In this document: positions 24,254-31,190 of the stretch, piece after piece | How positions within the stretch are numbered: position 1 is the first letter of the stretch | Layout of the letters: the number at the start of each line of letters is the position of its first letter | NCBI GenBank assembly: GCA_047975545.1 | Contig: JBKEDS010000025.1 | Span: 1-31,481, forward strand | Direction of reading: 5' to 3' | Source: JBKEDS01 sp047975545 | Lineage (GTDB): Bacteria > Bacteroidota > Bacteroidia > Flavobacteriales > Flavobacteriaceae | Length of the DNA: 31,481 nt | The notes under the pieces: model-generated | Databases searched by the model: none | What the model was told of the DNA's origin: nothing | Seen by the model: only the letters and a program-made list of their open reading frames with translations | Program-made: the position numbers and the translations under genes

Positions 24254-25561
24254 CTACTTCTTCCGCATATATACGCTTACGGGAACGCCCGTAAAATCGA
24301 ACTGTTCGCGTAGTTTGTTTTCTAAAAAACGCTTGTAGGGGTCTTTAACATATTGGGGTAAATTACAAAAAAACGCAAACTGAGGTTGTGGCGTTGGCAA
24401 CTGCATAACGTACTTAATTTTTACGTACTTGCCCTTGTAGGCCGGTGGCGGATAGTTTTCAATAAGCGGCAAAAACACCTCGTTAAGCACACTGGTTTTT
24501 ATTTTTTTGCTACGGTTGTTGTATACCTCGACCGCCGTTTCAATAGCTTTATAGATACGTTGTTTGGTTAGTGTAGATATAAATATAATAGGCACATCGG
24601 TAAAGGGTTCGATTTGCTGTTTTATCATTTTTTCGTATTCCCTTGTCGATTTATGGTCTTTTTCGACCAAATCCCATTTGTTTACCAAAATAACAATGCC
24701 TTTTCGGTTGCGCTCGGCCAGCCAAAAAATATTTTGCACTTGGCCGTCGAAACCACGAGTGGCATCGACCACCAACAAACACACATCGGCATGCTCGATG
24801 GCACGTACGCTGCGCATTACGGAGTAAAACTCCAAATCTTCCTTTACTTTCGATTTGCGGCGTATTCCGGCCGTATCGACCAAGTTAAACTCGAACCCAA
24901 AACGGTTGTATTTGGTATCAATGGCATCGCGGGTAGTGCCTGCAATATCGGTAACAATATAGCGGTCTTGCCCAATTAAGGCATTAATAAACGAGGATTT
25001 TCCGGCATTGGGGCGGCCAACCACGGCAAATCGGGGCAGCTCGTCCTCGGCTGCATCGTCTTCCTTTTCGGGAAGGGCTTCTACTATGGCATCCAACAAA
25101 TCGCCCGTACCGCTACCGTTTATACTGGCCACGGTGTAATAATCGCCAAGACCCAAGGCGTAAAACTCCACGGCATCTTCGGCGCGTTTGGCATTATCAA
25201 CCTTATTAACCACCAAAAAAACGGGTTTTTTCACCTTTCTTAAAAGGTTGGCCACTTCTTCGTCCATGCCCGTAACGCCACTTTCTACATCGACCATAAA
25301 AATAATGGCATCGGCCTCGTCAATGGCTAATTCTACTTGTTTATCAATTTCAGCTTCAAAAATATCGTCGCTACCCACTACGTAGCCCCCAGTATCGATA
25401 ATGGAAAACTCCTTGCCGTTCCAATCGGTTTTGCCGTAATGCCTGTCGCGCGTTACGCCGCTTACGGCATCGACAATGGCTTCCCTGCGTTGGATTAAAC
25501 GATTAAAAAACGTTGATTTCCCCACATTGGGTCTTCCTACTATGGCTACGATATTTCCCAT
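24254..25561 (-). CDS. der: GTPase Der (EngA), 50S ribosome assembly
   Basis: Der is the only bacterial GTPase with two tandem G domains and is essential for 50S assembly. The 435 residues contain G1 motifs GRPNVGKST (about 8-16) and GRPNAGKSS (about 182-190), the paired DTGG/DTAG G3 motifs, NKVD and NKWD G4 motifs, and a C-terminal KH-like domain (about 350-435) ending YMRKK. The start is the ATG at 25561. It is transcribed towards the ABC operon and is preceded by a MITE-like element. Confidence 0.98.
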   Translation of the reverse strand: MGNIVAIVGRPNVGKSTFFNRLIQRREAIVDAVSGVTRDRHYGKTDWNGKEFSIIDTGGYVVGSDDIFEAEIDKQVELAIDEADAIIFMVDVESGVTGMDEEVANLLRKVKKPVFLVVNKVDNAKRAEDAVEFYALGLGDYYTVASINGSGTGDLLDAIVEALPEKEDDAAEDELPRFAVVGRPNAGKSSFINALIGQDRYIVTDIAGTTRDAIDTKYNRFGFEFNLVDTAGIRRKSKVKEDLEFYSVMRSVRAIEHADVCLLVVDATRGFDGQVQNIFWLAERNRKGIVILVNKWDLVEKDHKSTREYEKMIKQQIEPFTDVPIIFISTLTKQRIYKAIETAVEVYNNRSKKIKTSVLNEVFLPLIENYPPPAYKGKYVKIKYVMQLPTPQPQFAFFCNLPQYVKDPYKRFLENKLREQFDFTGVPVSVYMRKK

Positions 25562-25603
25562 TTTTTTGTTTTTTGGAACGGTTTGTCCCGATTGTTTTTT
25601 ATG

Positions 25604-25806
25604 AACTCATCTTGACTTTTTATAATGGGCTAAAAAATTGCTGTTTCGCGCTCGCTTTTTGTCTTTTTTTGTTTCCGTAGTACTGCTTCGGCATGCTCAG
25701 CACAAGTACTATGCAAACAAAAAAAGTCTTCAATCAAACTCAAAACCGTTAATTCCTGCCTGCCGGCAAGGCAGGTTCGCTTCAACTAAAAAAGTCAAGA
25801 TGAGTT
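25604..25806. repeat. MITE-like element with perfect 18-bp terminal inverted repeats
   Basis: The ends 25604-25621 (AACTCATCTTGACTTTTT) and 25789-25806 are perfect inverted repeats. Inside is a second inverted repeat, 25661-25684 with 25705-25728 (21 of 24 matching), and a small palindrome near 25755-25775 of the CTGCCTGCCGGCAGGCAG type. There is no open frame worth calling. I see no clear target-site duplication. The 203-base size, lack of coding and nested palindromes fit a non-autonomous element or large REP. Bases 25807-25909 hold nothing I can name. Confidence 0.7.
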
Positions 25807-25909
25807 TTACGCCGCAAAAATAGAAAATATACAGCAGCTTATCTTCTTTTTAATAAAAGATTGAAGTTTACGCAAATATTAGTATTTTACGGCAGGTAAT
25901 TTTATAGGT

Positions 25910-26404
25910 ATGACAGAAGCAAACAACGTTGTGCTGCGCCCGAGGTTTACGTTCGAGGTGCGGCACAACCACGAGGATGTGTTACAGCTATTTCAAAAAG
26001 CAAAAACCAAACAATCGGATTTTATTATAAGCCAAGTGGGCGATCATGTGTTTATAAAATTCCCCAAGCACAAACAGCATTTTTGGTCGCCACAACTGCA
26101 TTTGGAAATTAATGCGATTAACGAAAACACCTCGGAAATCCACGGTTTGTTCGGCCCCAACCCCACCGTATGGACCTTTTTTATGTTCCTGCACTTTATT
26201 GTAGCGGGCTTGTTTATTGGCTTTGGCATTTGGGCCTATTCCAATTGGCGCTTAAACACAAGCTACACCATGCAATTGTGGGTCGTAGCGTTTATGTTGG
26301 TGCTTTGGTTTGTGCTGTATTTTGCGGGAAGCATTGGCAAGGTATCCAGCAAGGACGACATGTTGGCCCTTAAAGCGTTTATGGATAGCATTTTAACCCG
26401 TTAA
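25910..26404 (+). CDS. Small two-helix membrane protein of unknown function
   Basis: The 164 residues have a soluble, mixed alpha/beta N-terminal part (1-85) and two membrane helices (about 95-118 and 124-143), then a short charged tail (KVSSKDDMLALKAFMDSILTR). The N-terminal segment (LRPRFTFEVRHNHEDVLQLF ... FWSPQLHLEINAI) may be a small ligand or protein-binding domain. I do not recognise the family. It is the only plus-strand gene between der and era and is not in an operon. Codon use is like the neighbouring core genes, so it is probably resident rather than recently acquired. Confidence 0.75.
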   Translation: MTEANNVVLRPRFTFEVRHNHEDVLQLFQKAKTKQSDFIISQVGDHVFIKFPKHKQHFWSPQLHLEINAINENTSEIHGLFGPNPTVWTFFMFLHFIVAGLFIGFGIWAYSNWRLNTSYTMQLWVVAFMLVLWFVLYFAGSIGKVSSKDDMLALKAFMDSILTR

Positions 26405-26419
26405 GCTAAGTTTATTTGG

Positions 26420-26655
26420 GCGTTACCCTTCGACAAGCTCAGGGTCGGGCTTTACGCTGCAAGTCCTCGCTCGTGCCTCGCTGCGGGCTTTACGCTGCAA
26501 TCCCTAACGCAGGGAAACTTGACAGTGTTACGTCAACTCTAAAATTTAATATAGAGATTGCTTCGTCGTCGTGCCTCCTTCTCGCAATGACGTCATTGCG
26601 ACGACAACGGAGGAAGCAACCTCATCCGTCAATTTTAGTTTGACAGGACACTATC
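26420..26655. repeat. Composite intergenic repeat, copy 3, with internal direct repeats
   Basis: The 283-base gap between the small membrane-protein gene and era is all repeat. A CCCTTCGACAAGCTCAGGG palindrome begins it. The 17-base unit CGGGCTTTACGCTGCAA occurs twice (26446-26462 and 26484-26500, 38 bases apart). The region 26550-26625 contains GATTGCTTCGTCG and GTCATTGCGACGAC units of the family at 17614 and 22923. TTGAC/GTCAA hairpins flank the block. Confidence 0.65.
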
Positions 26656-26687
26656 GCAATCACACTATTTTAAGCGTAAAAACAGCA

Positions 26688-27572
26688 CTATTTTTGGTTA
26701 TACCCAAAACGCCTTAACTGGTTTTGGTTGCTACGCCAGTTTTTGTTTACCTTAACATAGGTTTCCAAATGGATTTGCTTGCCAAAAAAAGTTTCCAAAT
26801 CTTTTCTGGCCTCGACGCCCACACGCTTTAAGGCGCTGCCCTTATGCCCAATGATAATGCCTTTTTGGGTATCGCGCTCCACCATAATAACGGCCCGAAC
26901 CCGTATAATGTTTTCTTCTTCCAAAAATTCCTCGGTTTCGACCTCAACGGCATACGGAATTTCTTTTTTGTAATGCAACAGGATTTTTTCGCGAATGGTT
27001 TCGTTAATAAAAAAACGCTCGGGCTTATCGGTTAATTGGTCCTTGGGGTAAAAAGGCGGCGATTCGGGCAACAATTCTATTATACGGTTAAACACCTCGG
27101 TTACGTTAAAGCCTTCCAACGCCGAAATGGGAAAAATTTCGGCATTGGGCACTTTTTGCGCCCAAAGCTGCACTTGCTCCTCCAACTGCTCTTGGTTCGA
27201 GGTATCTATTTTATTTAAAAGCAAGAGTACCGGGATTTCAGATTTTGTTATTTTATTAAAAAAAGCCTCGTCCTTTAGTTCTTTTTCGCCAATTTCAACC
27301 ATGTACAGTAAAATATCGGCATCCTCGAAGGCCGATTTTACAAAATCCATCATGGACGCCTGAAGTTCGTAGGCCGGTTTTATAATACCGGGCGTATCGG
27401 ACAGCACGACCTGAAAATCCTTGCCGTTTACAATGCCCAAAATCCTATGGCGGGTGGTTTGCGCCTTCGATGTTATAATGGATAGCTTTTCGCCCACAAA
27501 GGCATTCATTAAAGTTGATTTGCCCACGTTGGGGTTTCCTATAATGTTTACAAAGCCTGCCTTATGGTTCAT
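26688..27572 (-). CDS. era: GTPase Era, 30S ribosome assembly
   Basis: Era binds the 3' end of 16S rRNA and couples small-subunit maturation to GTP. The 294 residues are standard length: G1 GNPNVGKST (about 12-20), G3 DTPG (about 58-61), G4 NKID (about 120-123), and a C-terminal KH domain (about 205-290) with GHKGSALKRVG. The ATG at 27572 lies just downstream of the terminator at 27607-27630, so its own promoter must be very short-range or overlap that terminator. It lies directly beside the tRNA scar and the integrated element. Confidence 0.98.
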   Translation of the reverse strand: MNHKAGFVNIIGNPNVGKSTLMNAFVGEKLSIITSKAQTTRHRILGIVNGKDFQVVLSDTPGIIKPAYELQASMMDFVKSAFEDADILLYMVEIGEKELKDEAFFNKITKSEIPVLLLLNKIDTSNQEQLEEQVQLWAQKVPNAEIFPISALEGFNVTEVFNRIIELLPESPPFYPKDQLTDKPERFFINETIREKILLHYKKEIPYAVEVETEEFLEEENIIRVRAVIMVERDTQKGIIIGHKGSALKRVGVEARKDLETFFGKQIHLETYVKVNKNWRSNQNQLRRFGYNQK

Positions 27573-27600
27573 GTGCTTGGTTTAAGAAAGAAAACGAAAC

Positions 27601-27630
27601 CATAAAAAAATGCGCTCTAAGGCGCATTTT
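27601..27630 (-). terminator. Terminator downstream of the tRNA remnant
   Basis: A 9-bp stem, 27607-27615 with 27622-27630 (AAAATGCGC arm), with a six-base loop. On the minus strand it is followed by seven T, 19 bases after the tRNA 3' end. It is the original terminator of the tRNA transcript and remained with the chromosome when the element integrated. Confidence 0.85.
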
Positions 27631-27648
27631 CCCGACTTTCGTCCTTCG

Positions 27649-27690
27649 TAGCGGGAACTGGACTCGAACCAGTGACCTTCGGGTTATGAG
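27649..27690 (-). tRNA. 3' half of a CAT-anticodon tRNA (tRNA-Met or Ile2), attachment-site remnant
   Basis: Read on the minus strand, the 42 bases are the anticodon loop CTCATAA (27690-27684), the distal anticodon stem CCCGA, the variable loop AGGTC, a perfect T arm (ACTGG TTCGAGT CCAGT), the 3' acceptor strand TCCCGCT and discriminator A at 27649. The expected partner TCGGG for the anticodon stem is absent upstream (GTAAA instead), and there is no D arm or 5' acceptor strand, so it is a fragment. This is the hallmark of an integrase site at a tRNA 3' end, with the intact copy expected at the far end of the element. It is not a working gene. Confidence 0.85.
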
Positions 27691-27760
27691 TTTACTATCA
27701 AAAAACATCAATTCTGATAATCAATAACTTAACCCTTTAAAAACTACTAACAAAAGCCTT

Positions 27761-27784
27761 TAAAGTATTCGCTTTAGTATTCGG
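27761..27784. repeat. Two 12-base tandem units near the attachment site
   Basis: TAAAGTATTCGC and TTTAGTATTCGG follow each other directly and share 10 of 12 bases, including AGTATTCG. They lie about 70 bases inside the element end, where arm-type integrase or excisionase sites would be expected. The role is only a suggestion. The surrounding 27695-27882 is otherwise featureless and A+T-rich. Confidence 0.35.
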
Positions 27785-27882
27785 TGGTGTACCGTTAGTT
27801 AAACAATATTTTAGTTTTTTGGTGTTTTAATTAAACTATTTCACGAACACATAAACAGTTGTGTTGTCGTCAAATTTTTTAG

Positions 27883-28206
27883 TTATTTATAATGCAATGC
27901 TTCGTAAATAGTCCATAATTTGTTTTCTTTTCCTTTAATTCTTGCCACTACAGTACCTTTTATAGCAGATGAACTAATAACATCAACAGGAATATCGGAT
28001 GGTAAAACCATAATTTTTTTGTCAGTAATCAACTTTTTAAAATAAGTTTTGTCATTGGTTGATGTTGCACTTATCATTTCTTTAAAATATGTTTCAGAAA
28101 AAGCAACTGTGTAACCTTTCTTTAAAAAAGGTTTTTTGGCTTCTGTTTTAAAGGACATAAATGTTGTTGATAAGACTATTGTTAATAGCAGGACTGCTTT
28201 TCTCAT
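27883..28206 (-). CDS. Small secreted protein of unknown function, element-encoded
   Basis: A 107-residue protein with a signal peptide (MRKAVLLLTIVLSTTFMSFKTEA, cleavage about residue 23) and a basic, beta-rich remainder (VAFSETYFKEMISAT ... GTVVARIKGKENKLW). There is no cysteine at the signal end, so it is probably soluble periplasmic rather than a lipoprotein. The first 14 bases are identical to those of the lipoprotein gene at 29667, and the signal peptides resemble each other. It follows the repressor gene by 11 bases and is probably co-expressed with it in the integrated state. I do not recognise a family. Confidence 0.7.
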   Translation of the reverse strand: MRKAVLLLTIVLSTTFMSFKTEAKKPFLKKGYTVAFSETYFKEMISATSTNDKTYFKKLITDKKIMVLPSDIPVDVISSSAIKGTVVARIKGKENKLWTIYEALHYK

Positions 28207-28217
28207 AATATTCAGAT

Positions 28218-28928
28218 TTAAAATTTAATTTTTCTATTCACTATTTTCACGACCGTAAAAAACGAAAAAACATCATTAATGTTTACAGTATAGTCTGTCC
28301 ATAAGTCATTAAACGAATGGCATATTATTGTTCCCTTTTTAGTGTTGTGTTCTACTATTTGTTTAACAACATTGCCTTCACGGCTATTTATTACAAATAG
28401 GTTATTTCTAAAAGGCAGCACATCGCTATTACTTAACTCATATTTTTTTATTAGTATTTCATCGCCGTCACAAATAGCTCTTGTAGTGCCATCATCCATA
28501 CTGTCGCCATCAACTCTTACAACAAGAAACTCGCCTTTCTCGTACATTCGAGGCACAAGCCTTTTATGTGTGTCGGGTAATTGGTCTATTTCTGCACCTC
28601 CTAAATTACCTGCACTTGTTTTTAAATCGGCATACTGTACCATCATATAGTCGTCTTCGGGGACTGGGGTTACTTCGTTTTTTTGTTTGTTGGTTTCTGT
28701 TTTTAACATATTGCCAGTGCCTGTTAGTAGCCATATAGAGTTAAATATCGGGTATTTATTCAATATTTTATCCTTCATGTTTCCTGTAATGGACTTTGTT
28801 TTTCCGTCAATAATATCATAAATCCCCTGCGCCCTGCCTCCAGTAACATTCTTACCGAAGGCATCGATGCTTATGTTTAGGTGTTCTACCATTTTCTCTA
28901 TCCTCTGCGGTGGTGTCAGTCCTTTCAT
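28218..28928 (-). CDS. LexA/CI-like repressor with S24 peptidase domain (first)
   Basis: The 236 residues have an N-terminal XRE-type helix-turn-helix (about 8-70; NISIDAFGKNVTGGRAQGIYD, then NSIWLLTGTGNML, common in flavobacterial phage repressors). A C-terminal S24 domain (about 100-225) follows. Its Ser-Lys dyad is S143 (GDSM) and K189 (NVVKQ), and a likely self-cleavage site is A106-G107. Such repressors hold phage or island genes silent until RecA-stimulated autocleavage. It is divergent from a 49-residue gene at 28975, with a TATATTTG box between them, the usual repressor/early-gene arrangement. Confidence 0.88.
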   Translation of the reverse strand: MKGLTPPQRIEKMVEHLNISIDAFGKNVTGGRAQGIYDIIDGKTKSITGNMKDKILNKYPIFNSIWLLTGTGNMLKTETNKQKNEVTPVPEDDYMMVQYADLKTSAGNLGGAEIDQLPDTHKRLVPRMYEKGEFLVVRVDGDSMDDGTTRAICDGDEILIKKYELSNSDVLPFRNNLFVINSREGNVVKQIVEHNTKKGTIICHSFNDLWTDYTVNINDVFSFFTVVKIVNRKIKF

Positions 28929-28947
28929 TTTATTCAGTTTTTTTCTG

Positions 28948-28955
28948 TATATTTG
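28948..28955 (+). promoter_or_regulatory. -7 box (TATATTTG) of the small divergent gene at 28975
   Basis: An exact TAnnTTTG match, 20 bases before the ATG at 28975, in the 46-base gap between the divergent repressor and the small gene. The first repressor probably binds this gap to control it. No clear -33 element is seen. Confidence 0.55.
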
Positions 28956-28974
28956 CTTTTAAATCTATATTATT

Positions 28975-29124
28975 ATGTCTGATAAGGAAATTGCTTTACA
29001 ACTTACCAAACTAACCATTGAGTTGCATATTGCTATTATTAACAACAACAGAACATCGGGTTACAAAAACGCAAAAGAGATATATGATGAATATCTAAAA
29101 TCTCTTAATAAGGGTACACAATAG
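28975..29124 (+). CDS. Small element gene divergent from the first repressor (49 residues)
   Basis: An ATG-initiated frame gives MSDKEIALQLTKLTIELHIA and continues to a TAG at 29122-29124, 49 residues in all. It is hydrophilic to mildly amphipathic with no signal peptide. It starts 20 bases after an exact TATATTTG promoter box and sits exactly where a cro-like or early gene would be, divergent from an S24 repressor. There is no recognisable helix-turn-helix, so Cro function is not claimed. The promoter and position make it more likely real than chance. The next gene is convergent and ends at 29209. Confidence 0.6.
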   Translation: MSDKEIALQLTKLTIELHIAIINNNRTSGYKNAKEIYDEYLKSLNKGTQ

Positions 29125-29208
29125 GGATACTAAATTTTATCCTTGATATTGATATTTTTTGGTTTTCAGATTTTAATTCACTTAATTTTCTATCAAAATT
29201 CATCTTCT

Positions 29209-29667
29209 TTAATTTTTCTTACTAATCATATTAAATGTTAAGCCTTTTTTAAAAACATCGCCCTCTTTTCTTAATGCGGTAACTTGAATTTTATAATATT
29301 CTAAAATTCCAATGGTGGTGTCTTTCTCTATTTTGATATTATAACAAGAAATAGATCCATCGTTTATGTTTTGTGTAAAAAGAGTATCTTTCGATGTTTT
29401 ATAATAAGAGTATTTAGTCCACAAACTATTTTCTTTAGGATTTTCTGGATTATCGCCATCTAAATATAAATCCAATCTTTTGTCTTTTAATACAGAATTA
29501 TCTTTTGTGTAAAAAATATACATAAAACCTTTAGAGTAATACTCAACAGAATGCTTTAGCTTTTCATGTATCCAAACTTTGTCTTCAATAAAAGAGATTA
29601 AGTTTGGTTTAGATTCATCATTACAAGACATCAAAACAATTATTAATAAATAAACTGCTTTTCTCAT
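29209..29667 (-). CDS. Element-encoded lipoprotein of unknown function
   Basis: A 152-residue protein whose signal peptide ends in a lipobox (VLMS-C14), so it should be lipid-anchored in the envelope. The mature part is Lys/Asp/Asn-rich and looks like a beta-rich domain (YYSKGFMYIFYTKDNSVLKD ... LEYYKIQVTALRKEGD) but matches no family I know. Its ATG overlaps the stop of the upstream lipoprotein gene by four bases (ATGA), and that gene follows the second repressor by two bases, so all three form one operon. The setting suggests a lysogenic-conversion or exclusion protein, an inference from position only. Confidence 0.72.
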   Translation of the reverse strand: MRKAVYLLIIVLMSCNDESKPNLISFIEDKVWIHEKLKHSVEYYSKGFMYIFYTKDNSVLKDKRLDLYLDGDNPENPKENSLWTKYSYYKTSKDTLFTQNINDGSISCYNIKIEKDTTIGILEYYKIQVTALRKEGDVFKKGLTFNMISKKN

Positions 29668-30215
29668 TTGGTTTTATATTCAGGATATTCATTATAAAAA
29701 TCATTCATAGTTTTATTGTCGCCTAAAAAAAATTCATTTCTTAAATATTGGAATTTAGGTGTTACAAAAAAGGCTTTACCTACATCTTTAATCTTTCCAA
29801 GTTTTTTAGAATACACAATGTCATTTATATCCATAAAAGAAATCGTATCTTTTTCAATGTAACTTGCGTATAATTCGTTTTTTCTTAACGCCCCATATCC
29901 GTTTTCGGCTCTATACTCAAGTTTGACAAACATTATTTTTCCACCTAATTCATCTTCTGACTCCGTAGTTTTCTTAAAATCGGTTTTTTGAATGCAATCA
30001 TCGTATTCTGCCTCTAAACCATTTAAAGTGTCGTTTTCGCATTTAGTTGCAAAACGCTGATGGAAAGTCCAGTTAATTTCTTCTAAACTTTTTGGATTAT
30101 GCAAACTCTTTTTTAAATAATCTCTTATTATTTCTTTAGCCTTATAATGCTCATCAAAATATGAGCAACTAAAAACTGAAAGCAACAAAACAAAAAATAT
30201 TAATTTTTTTTTCAT
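29664..30215 (-). CDS. Element-encoded lipoprotein of unknown function
   Basis: The 183 residues begin with a signal peptide and lipobox (LLSVFS-C17), then DEH and a charged mature region. The mature part includes HNPKSLEEINWTFHQRF and LGGKIMFVKLEYRAENGYGA, resembling the Bacteroidota secreted proteins that carry an xNPxSxE motif near their N-terminus, but I cannot name the family with confidence. Only two Cys are in the mature region (in TKCEND and YDDCIQK). It starts 2 bases after the second repressor gene and overlaps the next lipoprotein, so it is probably transcribed in the integrated, repressed state. Confidence 0.72.
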   Translation of the reverse strand: MKKKLIFFVLLLSVFSCSYFDEHYKAKEIIRDYLKKSLHNPKSLEEINWTFHQRFATKCENDTLNGLEAEYDDCIQKTDFKKTTESEDELGGKIMFVKLEYRAENGYGALRKNELYASYIEKDTISFMDINDIVYSKKLGKIKDVGKAFFVTPKFQYLRNEFFLGDNKTMNDFYNEYPEYKTK

Positions 30216-30217
30216 TA

Positions 30218-30877
30218 TTACGTTGTAAAATTAAAACGGACATTTCCTTTTACTAACGCAATACCATTTATGTATTTTATATGTATTTCTTTATCTGCAT
30301 GATGTCTGTTTTCGCTAACTAATAGCAAATGGTTGTTATCTTTTCCTTTTTGAATGTATTTTAACATAACCAACTCATCTCCTTCAATATTTAAAGAAAC
30401 AATATACATATTGCCATAAAAAACACTTTCAGGAATATCTGAAATGGTTTTATAAAACACAATATCCCCAGACTTTACAAGCGGATACATGCTATCCCCC
30501 GTAACCGTCATAGCACCATCACATTTAGGCATATTAGGTATCCTTATAGTATCTATTGGCTTGGTTGATTGAGGGTCTTTAAACAACGATACAACACCAG
30601 CCGTAACTTCTATATCGTAAAGAGGTATTTCCTGAGTTTCAATTTTGTATTCAGCAGATTTAGAAACATGTAAAGATTTTACCTCTTTACCATCTTTTTG
30701 ACTACCTATAATATTGCTAAACAGATTAGTTAAAAAAACCTGCTTATCATCGGGGATTTCTTTAGTTCTGTATTCCCATGTATCAAGGGTTTCTTTTGAC
30801 ACACCTATCTTTTCCGCAAAATCCCCTCTGGATAAGCCGAGTTTATTTCTTATTTCTTTTAACTCTAATATATTCAT
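30218..30877 (-). CDS. LexA/CI-like repressor with S24 peptidase domain (second)
   Basis: The 219 residues (ATG at 30877, preferred to a TTG two codons upstream) have an XRE helix-turn-helix (about 5-40; KLGLSRGDFAEKIGVSKETL, then DTWEYRTKEIP) and a C-terminal S24 domain. Its dyad is S129 (GDSMYP) and K173 (MLKYI), with a likely cleavage site A93-G94 (VTAGVV). It differs strongly from the first repressor, so the two are probably not a recent duplication. It is the first gene of an operon with two lipoproteins and divergent from a small gene; the gap between holds a phased array of TATGTA boxes, its likely operators. Confidence 0.9.
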   Translation of the reverse strand: MNILELKEIRNKLGLSRGDFAEKIGVSKETLDTWEYRTKEIPDDKQVFLTNLFSNIIGSQKDGKEVKSLHVSKSAEYKIETQEIPLYDIEVTAGVVSLFKDPQSTKPIDTIRIPNMPKCDGAMTVTGDSMYPLVKSGDIVFYKTISDIPESVFYGNMYIVSLNIEGDELVMLKYIQKGKDNNHLLLVSENRHHADKEIHIKYINGIALVKGNVRFNFTT

Positions 30878-30895
30878 AATCAAATATTTAAAAAA

Positions 30896-30954
30896 TATAT
30901 GTAAAAAATATGTATTTTATTTTTGTATATATGTAAAATGTATGTATATTTGTA
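30896..30954 (+). promoter_or_regulatory. Phased operator-like array with overlapping -7 box
   Basis: TATGTA occurs at 30898, 30909, 30930 and 30941, so the starts are 11, 21 and 11 bases apart and all face the same side of the helix. The first and third extend to TATATGTA. The fourth overlaps an exact TATATTTG -7 box (30945-30952) for the gene at 30999. A repressor binding the array would cover this promoter and, by its closeness to 30877, regulate its own gene. Confidence 0.6.
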
Positions 30955-30998
30955 AAACAAACACAAACAAAGATAAAAAAATATAAACACTTTAAGGC

Positions 30999-31190
30999 AT
31001 GAAACTAATAGCCAACAATTTTACAGGGTATTTGCCGAGCGGAGAAAGGTATAAAATAACATTAGAAGATAAACTCGATGAGGTTCTTGACCAACGATTT
31101 GTAATGATTACAAAGTACCATTTTGACACCTCTTTTGATATGTGGTTTAATCAAAAAACAGTTTGCTCCACTTGTACGTCTTCAAACTAA
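30999..31190 (+). pseudogene. Small early-type gene, apparently truncated by an IS
   Basis: A 63-codon frame beginning MKLIANNFTGYLPSGERYKI, with a TATATTTG promoter 46 bases upstream and divergent from the second repressor. It has the place of a phage early gene but no domain I know. Its last five residues (CTSSN) and stop codon begin exactly at 31173, where a likely IS3-family end (TGTACG...TTGGACA) starts, so the natural C-terminus is probably lost and the stop supplied by the IS. The visible N-terminal 58 residues are the original gene. Confidence 0.55.

Noticed and set aside
26416..26643. 75-residue frame (begins MGVTLRQAQGRALRCKSS)
   Set aside because: It is a translation of the repeat family between the small membrane-protein gene and era.
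27649..27720. An intron-containing tRNA gene instead of a fragment
   Set aside because: No 5' half is seen in the following A+T-rich DNA, and repressor genes follow, so an attachment-site scar explains it better.
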